In this document: positions 53,573 to 62,401 of the stretch, piece by piece
Layout of the letters: each line of letters opens with the position of its first letter
How positions within the stretch are numbered: position 1 is the stretch's first letter
NCBI GenBank assembly: GCA_019054805.1
Contig: JAHQIY010000040.1
Location: 186,001 to 250,000 of the forward strand
Direction of reading: 5' to 3'
From: Brachionus manjavacas
Lineage: Eukaryota; Rotifera; Eurotatoria; Ploima; Brachionidae
DNA length: 64,000 nucleotides
Made by a program: the position numbers and the translations under genes
The notes under the pieces: generated by a model
What the model saw: only the letters and a program-made list of their open reading frames with translations
Told to the model about the DNA's origin: nothing
Databases searched by the model: none

Positions 53573-54871
53573 TTAGATAAGTGTCGCTGCGGTTTGGTCA
53601 CCTATTGCAATCAGAGTATCTAAGATCTTCTCGCCATCAGCACGTAAACCGTTGTGCTCATATTCATTGGTAATCCAAGCTTTTGCATTCGGCATCTCTG
53701 CCAGCGTTTCTCGGCTGATATCCATCTCAACAAACATGTCATCGGCATAGACAGCGCAGCTTACTGGTACTTTATTGCTTGCTAACTGCTTCGCATCGTA
53801 TAACGGTTGCCAATCTTGTTTTGCTGCGAGTAACTCAGCGGCAGGTTTAAGTGGTTGCAAGTTCTTGTATTGATCAAACATCCAAGGGAAGACCATCTCG
53901 CCAGTAAAGTAGAAAGGTTTATCTTTGTCGTAGTTAAACGCTGTGTTTTGCTGACGAACTCTATGAGCACTCCAGTTTGAAGCAAAGCCTTGGCAGTAGA
54001 TTGATTCATGCAAAATGGCATAGATCGGATTCGTCTGGAAACCTTGCTCCATCAGCATGCTGCTTAAAAATTCATAGCGCAGTTCGGTTTTGCCATTAAC
54101 CTCGATAAGGGCATTTTCTAGTGCGTAATAGGTTGGCAAGAAAGTGTCACTCATACCAAAGTTAATTCCAATCTGCTGGAATTGCTCAACGGTAAATCGT
54201 TGACCGTTGGGTAGGTATTCTTCGTTATCGATCAAGTGATCGGCAATCTGTTTACACAGCTCTTGAGCTTTAGGGAACTGCTGGAAGAAAGCTTGGTTCT
54301 TCTCCATCGTTCGTTTAAACGTCGCCTGATACACATCGTCTGGGTGGCGAGAAATCGACGGGACACCGCCAGTAATGAAGCTGCGAGACAAACTCTGAGG
54401 AAAAAGCGATAGATAGGTGAGTGAGCAGAAACCACCGAAGCTTTGACCGAGAATGGACCACTGCTCAACCCCAAATTGCTTGCGAATAAACTCGGCATCG
54501 CGAACGATGTTGTCAGCACGAAAGTAGCTTAAATACTCCGCTTGCTCTTCAGGTGTCAGATGCGCCAGAGTTTGGTGAGAGATCACTGAACTATTGCCAG
54601 TTCCACGTTGGTCTAACAATAAAACGCGGTAATCTTGCAGGGCGCGCTTTACCCATCCGCTATTGCCATTTTGACGAGGTGAGGGAAAGCCTGGGCCGCC
54701 TTGAAAGTAGACCAACCAAGGCTTTGCGCTGTCACCATCTGAAACCAAGGATAGCTCGCGAGCAAAAACGGTAATTTCGCCTTGCGTATTGTCTGAGTAA
54801 TTTAAAGGGACTTGAAAGTAATGCGGAGTGTATTTTACTCCTGCATCAATAAATTGCTGAGCGGTATTCAT
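53573..54871 (-). CDS. S33-family proline iminopeptidase-like hydrolase
   Basis: Alpha/beta hydrolase of 432 aa in the S33 aminopeptidase group. The oxyanion motif is YFQGGPGFPSPR, LLLDQRGTGNSS precedes the elbow GQSFGGF (nucleophile Ser), and the likely Asp and His are in AVYADDMFVEMD and NEYEHNGLR. The family cleaves N-terminal proline or similar residues. The start is taken at the ATG at 54871. A longer reading to 54934 has no family-like sequence. Confidence 0.83.
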   Translation of the reverse strand: MNTAQQFIDAGVKYTPHYFQVPLNYSDNTQGEITVFARELSLVSDGDSAKPWLVYFQGGPGFPSPRQNGNSGWVKRALQDYRVLLLDQRGTGNSSVISHQTLAHLTPEEQAEYLSYFRADNIVRDAEFIRKQFGVEQWSILGQSFGGFCSLTYLSLFPQSLSRSFITGGVPSISRHPDDVYQATFKRTMEKNQAFFQQFPKAQELCKQIADHLIDNEEYLPNGQRFTVEQFQQIGINFGMSDTFLPTYYALENALIEVNGKTELRYEFLSSMLMEQGFQTNPIYAILHESIYCQGFASNWSAHRVRQQNTAFNYDKDKPFYFTGEMVFPWMFDQYKNLQPLKPAAELLAAKQDWQPLYDAKQLASNKVPVSCAVYADDMFVEMDISRETLAEMPNAKAWITNEYEHNGLRADGEKILDTLIAIGDQTAATLI

Positions 54872-55051
54872 AATAGTTAGTACATCCGTGACGTTGAGAT
54901 GCAGTATCTTATCGTGTTGCCATGCGGATACCAATGCCAGTTTGAGTTAGTGTGGGCTGAGCGATGGCAATGATAAATCTCAGTGACCTGAGTCATCTTT
55001 ACCCTTATCCTAAGCTTGGACTAAATCATAGATAACCAAAAGAATGAAATT

Positions 55052-55681
55052 ATGAATGTTTTTGACTCTCCATTTGCAGGTAAACCCCTGACTGAGCAGG
55101 TAACCAACCCCAATATTATTGTTGGTCGTCATAGCTATTACTCCGGTTATTATCATGGTCATGGCTTTGATGATTGCGCGCGTTACTTAAATCCGGATAG
55201 AGACGATGTCGATAAACTGATCATCGGCAGTTTTTGCTCGATAGGCTCGGGCGCTGTATTTATGATGGCAGGGAATCAAGGGCACCGCAGCGACTGGATC
55301 TCGACCTTTCCTTTTTTCTATCAAGAGGATGAGAACTTCGCTGATGCGCAAGATGGATTCGCTCGCTCAGGAAATACAGTGGTCGGAAATGATGTGTGGA
55401 TAGGTTCTGAAGCGATGATTATGGCGGGGGTAACCATAGGAGACGGCGCTATTATTGCCAGTCGCGCTGTGGTGACCAAGGATGTCGCACCCTATGAGGT
55501 CGTGGGATCAAATCCTGCAAAGCATATTAAGTATCGTTTCTCGGAAAGTGAGCGAGAGAAGCTAAATGAAATGCAGTGGTGGCAGTGGCGTGACGAGCAG
55601 CTTAAAGGCGCAATGTCATTACTCTGCTCGGGTGATGTGGATGGGTTGTATCGCTATTGGCAGCAACACGTCACTGGTTAA
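55052..55681 (+). CDS. catB: CatB-type O-acetyltransferase (chloramphenicol acetyltransferase family)
   Basis: Hexapeptide acetyltransferase of 209 aa, the exact length of chromosomal Vibrio CatB9-like proteins. Landmarks are [48 protein letters not shown] (His region), [21 protein letters not shown] and [14 protein letters not shown]. Drug acetylation is plausible but unproven. No integron attC site flanks it, so it looks like a resident gene. It is a paralogue of the gene at 31141. Confidence 0.87.
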   Translation: MNVFDSPFAGKPLTEQVTNPNIIVGRHSYYSGYYHGHGFDDCARYLNPDRDDVDKLIIGSFCSIGSGAVFMMAGNQGHRSDWISTFPFFYQEDENFADAQDGFARSGNTVVGNDVWIGSEAMIMAGVTIGDGAIIASRAVVTKDVAPYEVVGSNPAKHIKYRFSESEREKLNEMQWWQWRDEQLKGAMSLLCSGDVDGLYRYWQQHVTG

Positions 55682-55689
55682 AATTGAGA

Positions 55690-55726
55690 CAAGGCACAGA
55701 TATTCACTTCCGTGCCTTTGTTTTAT
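55690..55726 (+). terminator. Terminator after catB
   Basis: Stem CAAGGCAC / GTGCCTTTG with a fourteen-base loop, followed by TTTTA. It is moderate in strength. Confidence 0.6.
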
Positions 55727-55784
55727 CTTCGATCACCTTTAAGGTCATAAAGTAAAAGGAATACTCACCCAACAAGGCTTTGCT

Positions 55785-56282
55785 ATGGATCTGCCCAGTC
55801 ACTCTAACATTCACCCCTATTTGCAAGGGGCCTACTTCGCTGATACACACAATATCGAGTTGCCTTATAACGGTGAATCCGCACTCGAAGTCTACTTTGC
55901 GATGGTGAATAAGACGCCCCGCTGGGTTAATGCACTGATGGATTTACGCAATCGCATTGTTTCAAAACTAGGGTTGAAACACCTAGGGCGTATGGCGGAT
56001 CTGGATGAAAACAAGCCGATTAGCGAGTATCGAGTTGGCGACCAAGTGGGTATATTTTCTATTGTTAGGTTAAGTGACAACGAACTGCTGGTAGAAGACT
56101 GCGATAAGCACCTCAATGTTCGGCTCTCTTTTCTTATTGTTCCTGATGGCGACTCAATGACCTTGCATGCAACAACGGTTGTCGATGTTAAGAACACGTT
56201 CGGCAAAGTGTATATGTTTTTTGTGGCCCCGGTACACAAGCTGATAGTACCCACCTCTTTGAAAACACTGGTACCCGCTTAA
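55785..56282 (+). CDS. DUF2867-domain protein
   Basis: Cytoplasmic protein of 165 aa with the DUF2867 pattern: YFADTHNIEL, FAMVNKTPRWVNALMDLRNRIV, GDQVGIFSIVRLSDNELLVEDCDKHL and FVAPVHKLIVP. The fold is likely START/SRPBCC-like. No function is known. It is read in the same direction as pirin, but a perfect palindrome separates them. Confidence 0.82.
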   Translation: MDLPSHSNIHPYLQGAYFADTHNIELPYNGESALEVYFAMVNKTPRWVNALMDLRNRIVSKLGLKHLGRMADLDENKPISEYRVGDQVGIFSIVRLSDNELLVEDCDKHLNVRLSFLIVPDGDSMTLHATTVVDVKNTFGKVYMFFVAPVHKLIVPTSLKTLVPA

Positions 56283-56290
56283 ATCTCATT

Positions 56291-56313
56291 GTCGTTCGAA
56301 TTATTCGAACGAC
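56291..56313. repeat. Perfect palindrome between DUF2867 and pirin genes
   Basis: GTCGTTCGAA-TTA-TTCGAACGAC. With only three loop bases and no T run, it may be an operator for the pirin promoter or an mRNA hairpin. Confidence 0.6.
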
Positions 56314-56399
56314 AGGCTCTAATCTCCCCGCTCAATTTACTCTTCAAGGTCAGTAAACTGTCTTCATTCCTTCACGGAGCCAAACTAAGGGGAGACAGC

Positions 56400-57248
56400 A
56401 TGAGTGTAACCAGACAAGTTAATCAAGTAATCCAAGTTCATCCTACCTCTGATGGTGATGGGGTTAAGATACAGCGCGTGGCTGGGTTTAATAATGCGCA
56501 GTTTTCTCCATTTCTAATGGTTGATGAGCTTAAGTCGGACCAACGTTCAGATTACGTTGGCGGCTTTCCTCCTCATCCTCACCGCGGAATCGAAACGCTA
56601 ACCTATATGCTCAAAGGTCACTTTCAACACAAAGATCATATGGGCAATGTTGGCGAGCTGAGAAGTGGTGGGGCTCAGTGGATGGCAGCTGGCCGAGGAG
56701 TTATCCATAGTGAAATGCCTATTATGGAAGAAGGTGATTTACATGGTTTCCAAATTTGGATAAATCAACCTGCGCGAGACAAAATGAAGCCAGCTCAATA
56801 TGTCGATTTTCAGCCAGAGACGATCACTGAACATAGTGACGAGCAACTTGGTCTGATTCGCGTACTGGCCGGAACGATCAATGCCAATGAAATGCAGCTT
56901 AAAGGTCCGTTAAGTAAGACAGGTGTTGAGTTGAGCGTGTCTGATTGGCGCGCCGAAAGTGACCAGAAAGTGAGTGTGTCAGTGCCTGAGCAGTTCAACA
57001 TGATGATCTTAAACTATCAAGGCAAGGTACAAGTTGATGATTACACACTCAAGCAGGGTGAACTTGCACTGCTAAGTAAAGGTGAGCGAGTTGACTTGAA
57101 AGCGCTTAGCCAAAGTGGCGTGTTAATTTTCGCTGGCGAACCCATTGATGAGCCGGTCGTTCATTACGGCCCGTTTGTCATGAATACAATGGATGAGATA
57201 AATCAAACCATACAGGATTACAATTCTGGTGTGTTTGAAACTTATTAA
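56400..57248 (+). CDS. Pirin-family bicupin protein
   Basis: Bicupin of 282 aa. The N-terminal cupin holds the iron ligands in GFPPHPHRGIETLTYML and in FQHKDHMGN, with GGAQWMAAGRGVIHSEMP. The C-terminal Pirin_C domain covers about 180-275. Pirins of the YhhW type act as quercetinases, and others serve as redox regulators. The ATG at 56400 follows AGGGGAGA, so an upstream reading from 56289 is dropped. A good terminator follows. Confidence 0.9.
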   Translation: MSVTRQVNQVIQVHPTSDGDGVKIQRVAGFNNAQFSPFLMVDELKSDQRSDYVGGFPPHPHRGIETLTYMLKGHFQHKDHMGNVGELRSGGAQWMAAGRGVIHSEMPIMEEGDLHGFQIWINQPARDKMKPAQYVDFQPETITEHSDEQLGLIRVLAGTINANEMQLKGPLSKTGVELSVSDWRAESDQKVSVSVPEQFNMMILNYQGKVQVDDYTLKQGELALLSKGERVDLKALSQSGVLIFAGEPIDEPVVHYGPFVMNTMDEINQTIQDYNSGVFETY

Positions 57249-57320
57249 ACAACTTTAGGAGTTCGTCTTGAGCTTCATTTAACGCAAAGCGAACTATTCA
57301 CTGCCAGTTCTTTTTGTTTT

Positions 57321-57346
57321 GCCACACCTTCGCGTGTGGCTTTTTT
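57321..57346 (+). terminator. Rho-independent terminator of pirin
   Basis: Stem GCCACAC / GTGTGGC, loop CTTCGC, then TTTTTT. Confidence 0.9.
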
Positions 57347-57425
57347 CTATCTGCGAGTCTGCAATATCGTTCAATAACTCTTACTTCTCTTTGGCTAGGC
57401 TAAATGGCTAGTGAAGGAGAACAAA

Positions 57426-58019
57426 ATGAATAGTCTAATTATTGCTATGTTGGCGTTTGCATTTGTGGGCGCCGCCACACCCGGGCCGGTGAATCTTTTG
57501 GCGACGGCCACTGCCGCTCAGAGGGGTAGTCGAGAAGCCAGTAAGTTGGTGCTAGGGGCATCATTTGCTTACGCTTTAGTTGTGCTCATCTCTGGCAGTG
57601 TAATGCATGAGTTGGTTGAGTTTTTACCCTTGTTGGAAGCCACATTGAAGTGGATAGGCAGCGCATTTTTACTCTACCTCGCATACCAGATATTTACTGC
57701 ACCTGTGGCTGAGTTACAAGGGCAAACGACGCTGACTTCAGGCTGGTGGATAGGATCGCTTACCCAATTGCTTAATCCTAAAGCTTGGTTGGTGGCGATG
57801 TCTGGAGTCAGCTTGTATGTGGTAGGACAGGGCAATACCGATTACTGGCTTTGGGTTTTTACTCTGGTGTCGTTAGTTTGTTGCTTAGTGGGTGTTGGCT
57901 TATGGGCGATGAGTGGGCGTGCTTTATCTAGTTACTTATCTCAGCCCCATAAGCAGCGCATTTTTAATCGAATGATGGCGATAACCTTGGCCGCTTCTGT
58001 TAGCATGATTTGGTTATAG
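57426..58019 (+). CDS. LysE/RhtB-family exporter
   Basis: Amino-acid or metabolite exporter of 197 aa with five to six TMs. The family motif FVGAATPGPVNLLATATAAQRGSR near the start and LLNPKAWLVAMSGVS in the middle are typical. GAAGGAGA lies six bases before the ATG at 57426. The divergent-type control often seen for LysE is here replaced by a co-directional AraC gene 33 bases downstream. Confidence 0.88.
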   Translation: MNSLIIAMLAFAFVGAATPGPVNLLATATAAQRGSREASKLVLGASFAYALVVLISGSVMHELVEFLPLLEATLKWIGSAFLLYLAYQIFTAPVAELQGQTTLTSGWWIGSLTQLLNPKAWLVAMSGVSLYVVGQGNTDYWLWVFTLVSLVCCLVGVGLWAMSGRALSSYLSQPHKQRIFNRMMAITLAASVSMIWL

Positions 58020-58052
58020 TTTTGCAAACCTATACAGCGCAAGGAGCTGCGC

Positions 58053-58877
58053 ATGAAAAAAGATAACAGCGCGAACTTTAAGCAAAGTACGGTACTGCCT
58101 TGGATTGAGATGAGAATCGCAAGCCAAAGCACCGCTTGTTATGCAGCGCATTCTCATGATGAGTTTTCATTTGGGATAATTCAACAAGGCAAAGCTGACT
58201 ATCGTAATCACAGCTCTACGCATCATATTGGTCGTGGTGACATAGTGACGATTAATCCCGCCGATGTTCACTCTTGTAACCCAGAAGCGGGAACTTGGTC
58301 TTATAGCATGCTGTTTGTTGATACCAAACAGATGGGGGCGATTCAACGAGAAATTCTCGGCCAATCTCAGGCTGGGTATAGTGCAGACTACACACCATTT
58401 CGTCACGCATTTGAGCGCAGTGAGTCAATCAAAAATCATTATTTGGCTCTGTTTAACGATCTCCAGTCAGAAGCGAGCCAATTACAGGTACAAACTCGAC
58501 TGTATGACTTTATTGAAGCTGTTCACGCACAGAGTTCAATGGAGGTTAAACCATCCCCCTCTTCATCACTGAAAAGGGTGCAAGAAAAACTGCTCGATGA
58601 TGTTAGTCAAACTCATCAATTGGATCATCTAGCGCAAGAAGCCCAGATGAGCCGTTACCAGCTCCTTCGAGCGTTCAAGCATTACTATGGGCTTCCACCT
58701 CATGCCTATTTGATGGATGAGAAAATCAAACGTGCCAAGGTGATGCTTAAATCCGGTCAGGAGATCGCCAAGGTGGCTCAAGAGCTTGGTTTTTCTGACC
58801 AAGCGCATTTTCAGCGTCAGTTTAAAAAGAAAATTGCCGTTACTCCTAAGTTCTATCAATCACACTTTGTTGATTGA
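58053..58877 (+). CDS. AraC-family transcriptional regulator
   Basis: Regulator of 274 aa with an N-terminal cupin-like AraC-binding domain (AAHSHDEFSFGIIQQGKADYR, then GRGDIVTINPADVHSCNPE). Its C-terminal HTH_18 domain has LDHLAQEAQMSRYQLLRAFKHYYGLPPHAYLM and VAQELGFSDQAHFQRQFKK. AraC genes of this type are often next to LysE exporters and control them. A strong AAGGAG site precedes the ATG. Confidence 0.9.
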   Translation: MKKDNSANFKQSTVLPWIEMRIASQSTACYAAHSHDEFSFGIIQQGKADYRNHSSTHHIGRGDIVTINPADVHSCNPEAGTWSYSMLFVDTKQMGAIQREILGQSQAGYSADYTPFRHAFERSESIKNHYLALFNDLQSEASQLQVQTRLYDFIEAVHAQSSMEVKPSPSSSLKRVQEKLLDDVSQTHQLDHLAQEAQMSRYQLLRAFKHYYGLPPHAYLMDEKIKRAKVMLKSGQEIAKVAQELGFSDQAHFQRQFKKKIAVTPKFYQSHFVD

Positions 58878-59433
58878 GCCTATCATTTGATGTGATACCA
58901 TTGTGGGGTTGGTTAGTTTTTCTTGTAGCCTCCCAGACTCAATGGGTTTCTGTGTACCAACCAAATCAATATCTTGACGACGCGCAGACTCTTCGAAAGG
59001 TAAGTAAGGCGTATGTAGTTTGATAGGCGTCGATATGGTATCTTTTGGTGCATAAACGGGCACTCATGTATTTGTTTTTGCTCATTAGGGTGTGGAACCT
59101 CGTTCAAGAGTAATTTTACAATGCATTACGAAGGTAACTTCTGTGGAGCCTACCATAAACCCAAAAAAGCGAGCACTGGTTATGCTCAAGAGCTATAGCA
59201 TCTTGTAGCCGAGTGATGATGTGGTTTACGTGAAGCGATGAAAATGGGTCACTTCATAAGGGGTCTGCAGTGTTGTATCAGACAATCCCGAGCACGATTC
59301 TTTAGAGATAAACAATAAGAACGGCCGCAATTTTTAGGTTATCGACAAGGCGATAGCGACATTGTTTAAAAAGATTTTTTAAACTTCCACGAACGAGGAG
59401 TTTTGTTGTTTTGGTAAATGGAGCGGCGAACGA
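58878..59433. other. Gene-free junction left of the defence-like island
   Basis: A 556-base stretch with no ORF I can support. Short leftward frames (58860-59107) and a 25-codon rightward frame starting at the ATG of ATGCATTACGAAGG near 59118 have no recognised family. It may hold decayed gene ends. The change from ordinary core-like genes to a restriction-type cluster happens here. No tRNA, integrase or clear direct repeat was found. The perfect palindrome at 59364 is listed separately. Confidence 0.5.
59364..59384. promoter_or_regulatory. Palindrome upstream of the GIY-YIG gene
   Basis: GTTTAAAAA-GAT-TTTTTAAAC is a perfect 9-bp inverted repeat 50 bases before the GTG start. It is a candidate operator or promoter element of the island. 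Confidence 0.45.
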
Positions 59434-60009
59434 GTGAGTAATACATATTACGTGTATAGCCTTAAGGACCCACGAACCAAACCAGCGACTATATTTTACA
59501 TAGGCAAGGGGACTGGTAGCCGCGCGACTGAGCACCTTAAAAAGGTGGACGAGACAAGAAAGGGGTTGTTCATCCAAGAAATCATAGGTACCGGCCACAC
59601 TCCTATAGTCACCAAAATCGTAGATGGACTAACTGAAGAACAAGCCCTTCAGATAGAACTAGAATTGATTTCTAGCTTTGGTACCGTGGACACTGGTGGT
59701 TCATTATACAACACGGTCATACCACGCTCGATTAAGCGTAAAATTGATACTGAGATCACTGTACCTAGCGGAGCTCTAGAGAGAGCTCAGCTGGGATTAG
59801 AGCTTTTAAAAAAATCAATTATTGCGTTATCTGAAGAGAACCCAAATGGAGTTACTAACTCAGATTGTGCTCATTATCTAGGGTTACAGTCAGATAACGA
59901 AGGTAACCAGAAAGATTATCTTACTTATAGTGTTCTGGGGTTATTGTTGAAAGAAGGCGCTATTGAAAGCGTAAAAGTCGACAACCGCAGAAAATATAGA
60001 AAAACTTGA
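59434..60009 (+). CDS. GIY-YIG nuclease, LEM-3-like, probable restriction enzyme
   Basis: Protein of 191 aa. The N-terminal GIY-YIG domain (about 1-95) begins TYYVYSLKDPRTKPATIFYIGKGTGSR, giving the two Tyr strands (YVY at 6-8, YIG at 22-24), Arg R30 and a probable metal-binding Glu at E75. The YIGKGTGSR form is that of LEM-3-like members. The C-terminal part (about 120-191) looks like a winged helix for DNA binding. The GTG start at 59434 has GGAG ten bases upstream. It is followed after 7 bases by the ATPase-kinase gene. With a cytosine methyltransferase nearby, a role as the restriction nuclease is inferred. Confidence 0.78.
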   Translation: MSNTYYVYSLKDPRTKPATIFYIGKGTGSRATEHLKKVDETRKGLFIQEIIGTGHTPIVTKIVDGLTEEQALQIELELISSFGTVDTGGSLYNTVIPRSIKRKIDTEITVPSGALERAQLGLELLKKSIIALSEENPNGVTNSDCAHYLGLQSDNEGNQKDYLTYSVLGLLLKEGAIESVKVDNRRKYRKT

Positions 60010-60016
60010 GGTCAAA

Positions 60017-62401
60017 ATGGCGAAATTAAAACCAAGAGCAAGGCTTATACGCACAATTGGCGACAAGCTAATTAGCGGCCCTGAGGCTGCGATTATTGAG
60101 CTTGTTAAGAACTCGTATGATGCAGACTCTCCAGTTGTCGAAGTTAAGATCGTTCCTCCACAGCATAAAGATGGCAATGTTGAGCTCCCAGTAGAAACTC
60201 ATGGCTACATTGAGATTAACGACAAAGGTCATGGCATGACTTATGAGGAAATGATTAATGTATGGTTAGAACCAGCAACAGATATAAAGGCGAAGAAGAA
60301 AATCTCTCGCTCTGGCAAGCGTGATGTTTTGGGAGCCAAAGGCGTAGGACGATTTGCTTCAGCTAGGCTTGGTAAAAAGATTGAAATAACCTCCGTGGCA
60401 CGAGTTAAGGATGTCTTGGAAAAAAGTATCTTGAATCTTGACTGGGAAGTATTCGAGTCAGTGAAGTACCTAGAAGACATTGATATCGATATTCGAAAAG
60501 AGCCCTTATCGCCCGAAGGTGAAGTAACTGGCGTCAGCATAAAAGTTACAGAACTGAATGATGTCTGGGGTGAAACAAGGCTTGAAGAGCTCATTCATGA
60601 ACTCCGACGTTTAGCCACTCCTCAGACACATGAAGATAACTCGTTTGATATTGCTTTGGACCTTTCGGCTTACGTTCAGTCCGAAGAAAGAGCGGAGTAT
60701 CTAGAGTCATTGAAGAAAGCGAAAAAACGACAAGATGTTCCTTATCAAGCTTTTTCACCATATGACTTCGATGGTCGGGCTTTTTTCCAACAAAATAACC
60801 GAACTGTGCAATCTCTTACTAAAGAAGAGGTTCAAGAAGAAGAGACTCCAGAAGAGCTACTTTCCGAGAAGAAGAAGGAAAAAGAGGAAGAGGATAATAC
60901 AATTAGACCCTTTTCTCTTGGCGAGCATTGTGATTACCACGTAAAAGGCAAGTTTGATGAAGCTGGTGTTTTTTCTGGAACACTCAAGATTTTGCGTGGC
61001 GATAAGGTTCCAGTACCAATAGAGTTGAAATCACCTGAGCTGAATCAAAATGAGAAGTCATGTGGTCCAGTCGATATTGAATTAAAACTGTATGATTTAG
61101 AAGCAGACTCCATTAAACGTTTGTTTAAAGTAATGGGGTTAAACTACGATGCATTCAGTTTAAAGGAAGCAAGAAAATTTATTGCAGACAACACTGGTAT
61201 TGGTATCTATAGGAATTCATTCCGTGTAAGGCCATATGGTCATCATGATCATGACTGGCTTAACCTAGAAAAACGACGTGTTCAGAATCCTTCTCACCGT
61301 ATTGGTCATGCACAAATTGGTGGCTCAATCTCAATCTCTGATGAAGTAAGCTCTGGTTTAGTTGAAAGAAGTAGCCGAGAGGGTTTAGAACAAAATGGGT
61401 CATTCTCTCGTTTAAAGTCACTAGTAACTAATCTATTGCTTAACATTGAAGCTGCCCGTTTTGGTTATAGAGAAAAAGCAGAAATTAGCAGGGCCCCAAA
61501 AAAAGACTTCACAACAGCATTTGAAATTGCATCCTTAGACAACATTTCTGATGCAATTAAATCTAGTCATGCCCTAAACGCCGAAGAGAAACAAGCAATC
61601 CAAACTGTTGTTAACAAAACATCCAACAATATGGATAAGGTATTAAAAGGGATGGATAAGTACCTTAAATTGCTAGAGTCACGCGTATCGCTGGGTAACG
61701 TTGTTGCGCAAGTGCTACATGAGGGGCGAACATATATCTCTCCTGTACAGGAAGCTAACATATTCTTTGAGCGATTTGCTGATGCTCTTACTTTAGAAGA
61801 TAAATTTGGCGATCATGCACGTGAGCGATTACCTAGAACTCTTGAACGGATGAAGATAGGGGCTGACGGTATCCATAAGCTATTTGATGATATTGACCCG
61901 ATATCAGGCAGAAAGAGAGCCAAACCTCATGAATTTGTCCTTGTGGATGTTATTGAGAAAGTTGAGCGACTCACTGACACAATTCGATCTGACGCGGAAG
62001 TATTTGTTGAATATGACATACCCTCTTCGGTCAAATGCTTTGGGTTTGAAGGGGATCTTCAGGCAGCATTACTGAACTTAGTAACGAATGCTACTCATTG
62101 GCTAAATACTGAAGAGTCTGAAGAGAGAAAAATTACGATTACTATTGAAAGTGATAGTGATGTTTTAAGCATTTATGTTTCCAATAATGGCCCTCAAATT
62201 TTACCTGTTCATCATGAACGCCTATTTAATGCTGGCTTTACTTTAAAGACGGCGGGACACGGCCTAGGTTTGGTGATTGCAAGAGAAGCTATGCGAAATA
62301 GTAATGGTGATCTTGAGTTTGATTCTAGCTGTGAAGATACAACATTCATTTTAACAATTCCGACGCAGGCTGAAGGAGAGGCGAGCAGTGCAACGCATTA
62401 A
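60017..62401 (+). CDS. MORC/Hsp90-like ATPase fused to a histidine-kinase-like module
   Basis: Protein of 794 aa with two GHKL ATP-binding modules. The first (about 15-200) has EAAIIELVKNSYDADS (23-38), INDKGHGMT and RDVLGAKGVGRFASARLG, as in MutL/Hsp90/MORC ATPases. A charged Glu/Lys-rich linker (about 266-294) and a long middle region follow. The middle region includes the FRVRPYGHHDHDWLNLEKRR segment known from MORC-like proteins. Near the C-terminus an H-box-like VLHEGRTYISP (H568) precedes a kinase-type ATPase domain with N-box NLVTNATHW (687-695), G1 VSNNGP and G2 GHGLGLVIAREAM. There is no membrane segment. It is followed by an overlapping receiver gene, so H568 may pass phosphate to it. 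Confidence 0.83.
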   Translation: MAKLKPRARLIRTIGDKLISGPEAAIIELVKNSYDADSPVVEVKIVPPQHKDGNVELPVETHGYIEINDKGHGMTYEEMINVWLEPATDIKAKKKISRSGKRDVLGAKGVGRFASARLGKKIEITSVARVKDVLEKSILNLDWEVFESVKYLEDIDIDIRKEPLSPEGEVTGVSIKVTELNDVWGETRLEELIHELRRLATPQTHEDNSFDIALDLSAYVQSEERAEYLESLKKAKKRQDVPYQAFSPYDFDGRAFFQQNNRTVQSLTKEEVQEEETPEELLSEKKKEKEEEDNTIRPFSLGEHCDYHVKGKFDEAGVFSGTLKILRGDKVPVPIELKSPELNQNEKSCGPVDIELKLYDLEADSIKRLFKVMGLNYDAFSLKEARKFIADNTGIGIYRNSFRVRPYGHHDHDWLNLEKRRVQNPSHRIGHAQIGGSISISDEVSSGLVERSSREGLEQNGSFSRLKSLVTNLLLNIEAARFGYREKAEISRAPKKDFTTAFEIASLDNISDAIKSSHALNAEEKQAIQTVVNKTSNNMDKVLKGMDKYLKLLESRVSLGNVVAQVLHEGRTYISPVQEANIFFERFADALTLEDKFGDHARERLPRTLERMKIGADGIHKLFDDIDPISGRKRAKPHEFVLVDVIEKVERLTDTIRSDAEVFVEYDIPSSVKCFGFEGDLQAALLNLVTNATHWLNTEESEERKITITIESDSDVLSIYVSNNGPQILPVHHERLFNAGFTLKTAGHGLGLVIAREAMRNSNGDLEFDSSCEDTTFILTIPTQAEGEASSATH

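Noticed and set aside
55690-55726. Hairpin after catB considered as an integron attC site
   Set aside because: It is too short and lacks the paired core sites of Vibrio attC repeats. A plain terminator explains it. The hairpin at 31091 was rejected as attC for the same reason.
58860-59107. Two short leftward frames after the AraC gene
   Set aside because: No family was recognised, neither has a convincing ribosome-binding site, and they overlap each other. They are kept only as possible remnants in the junction region.
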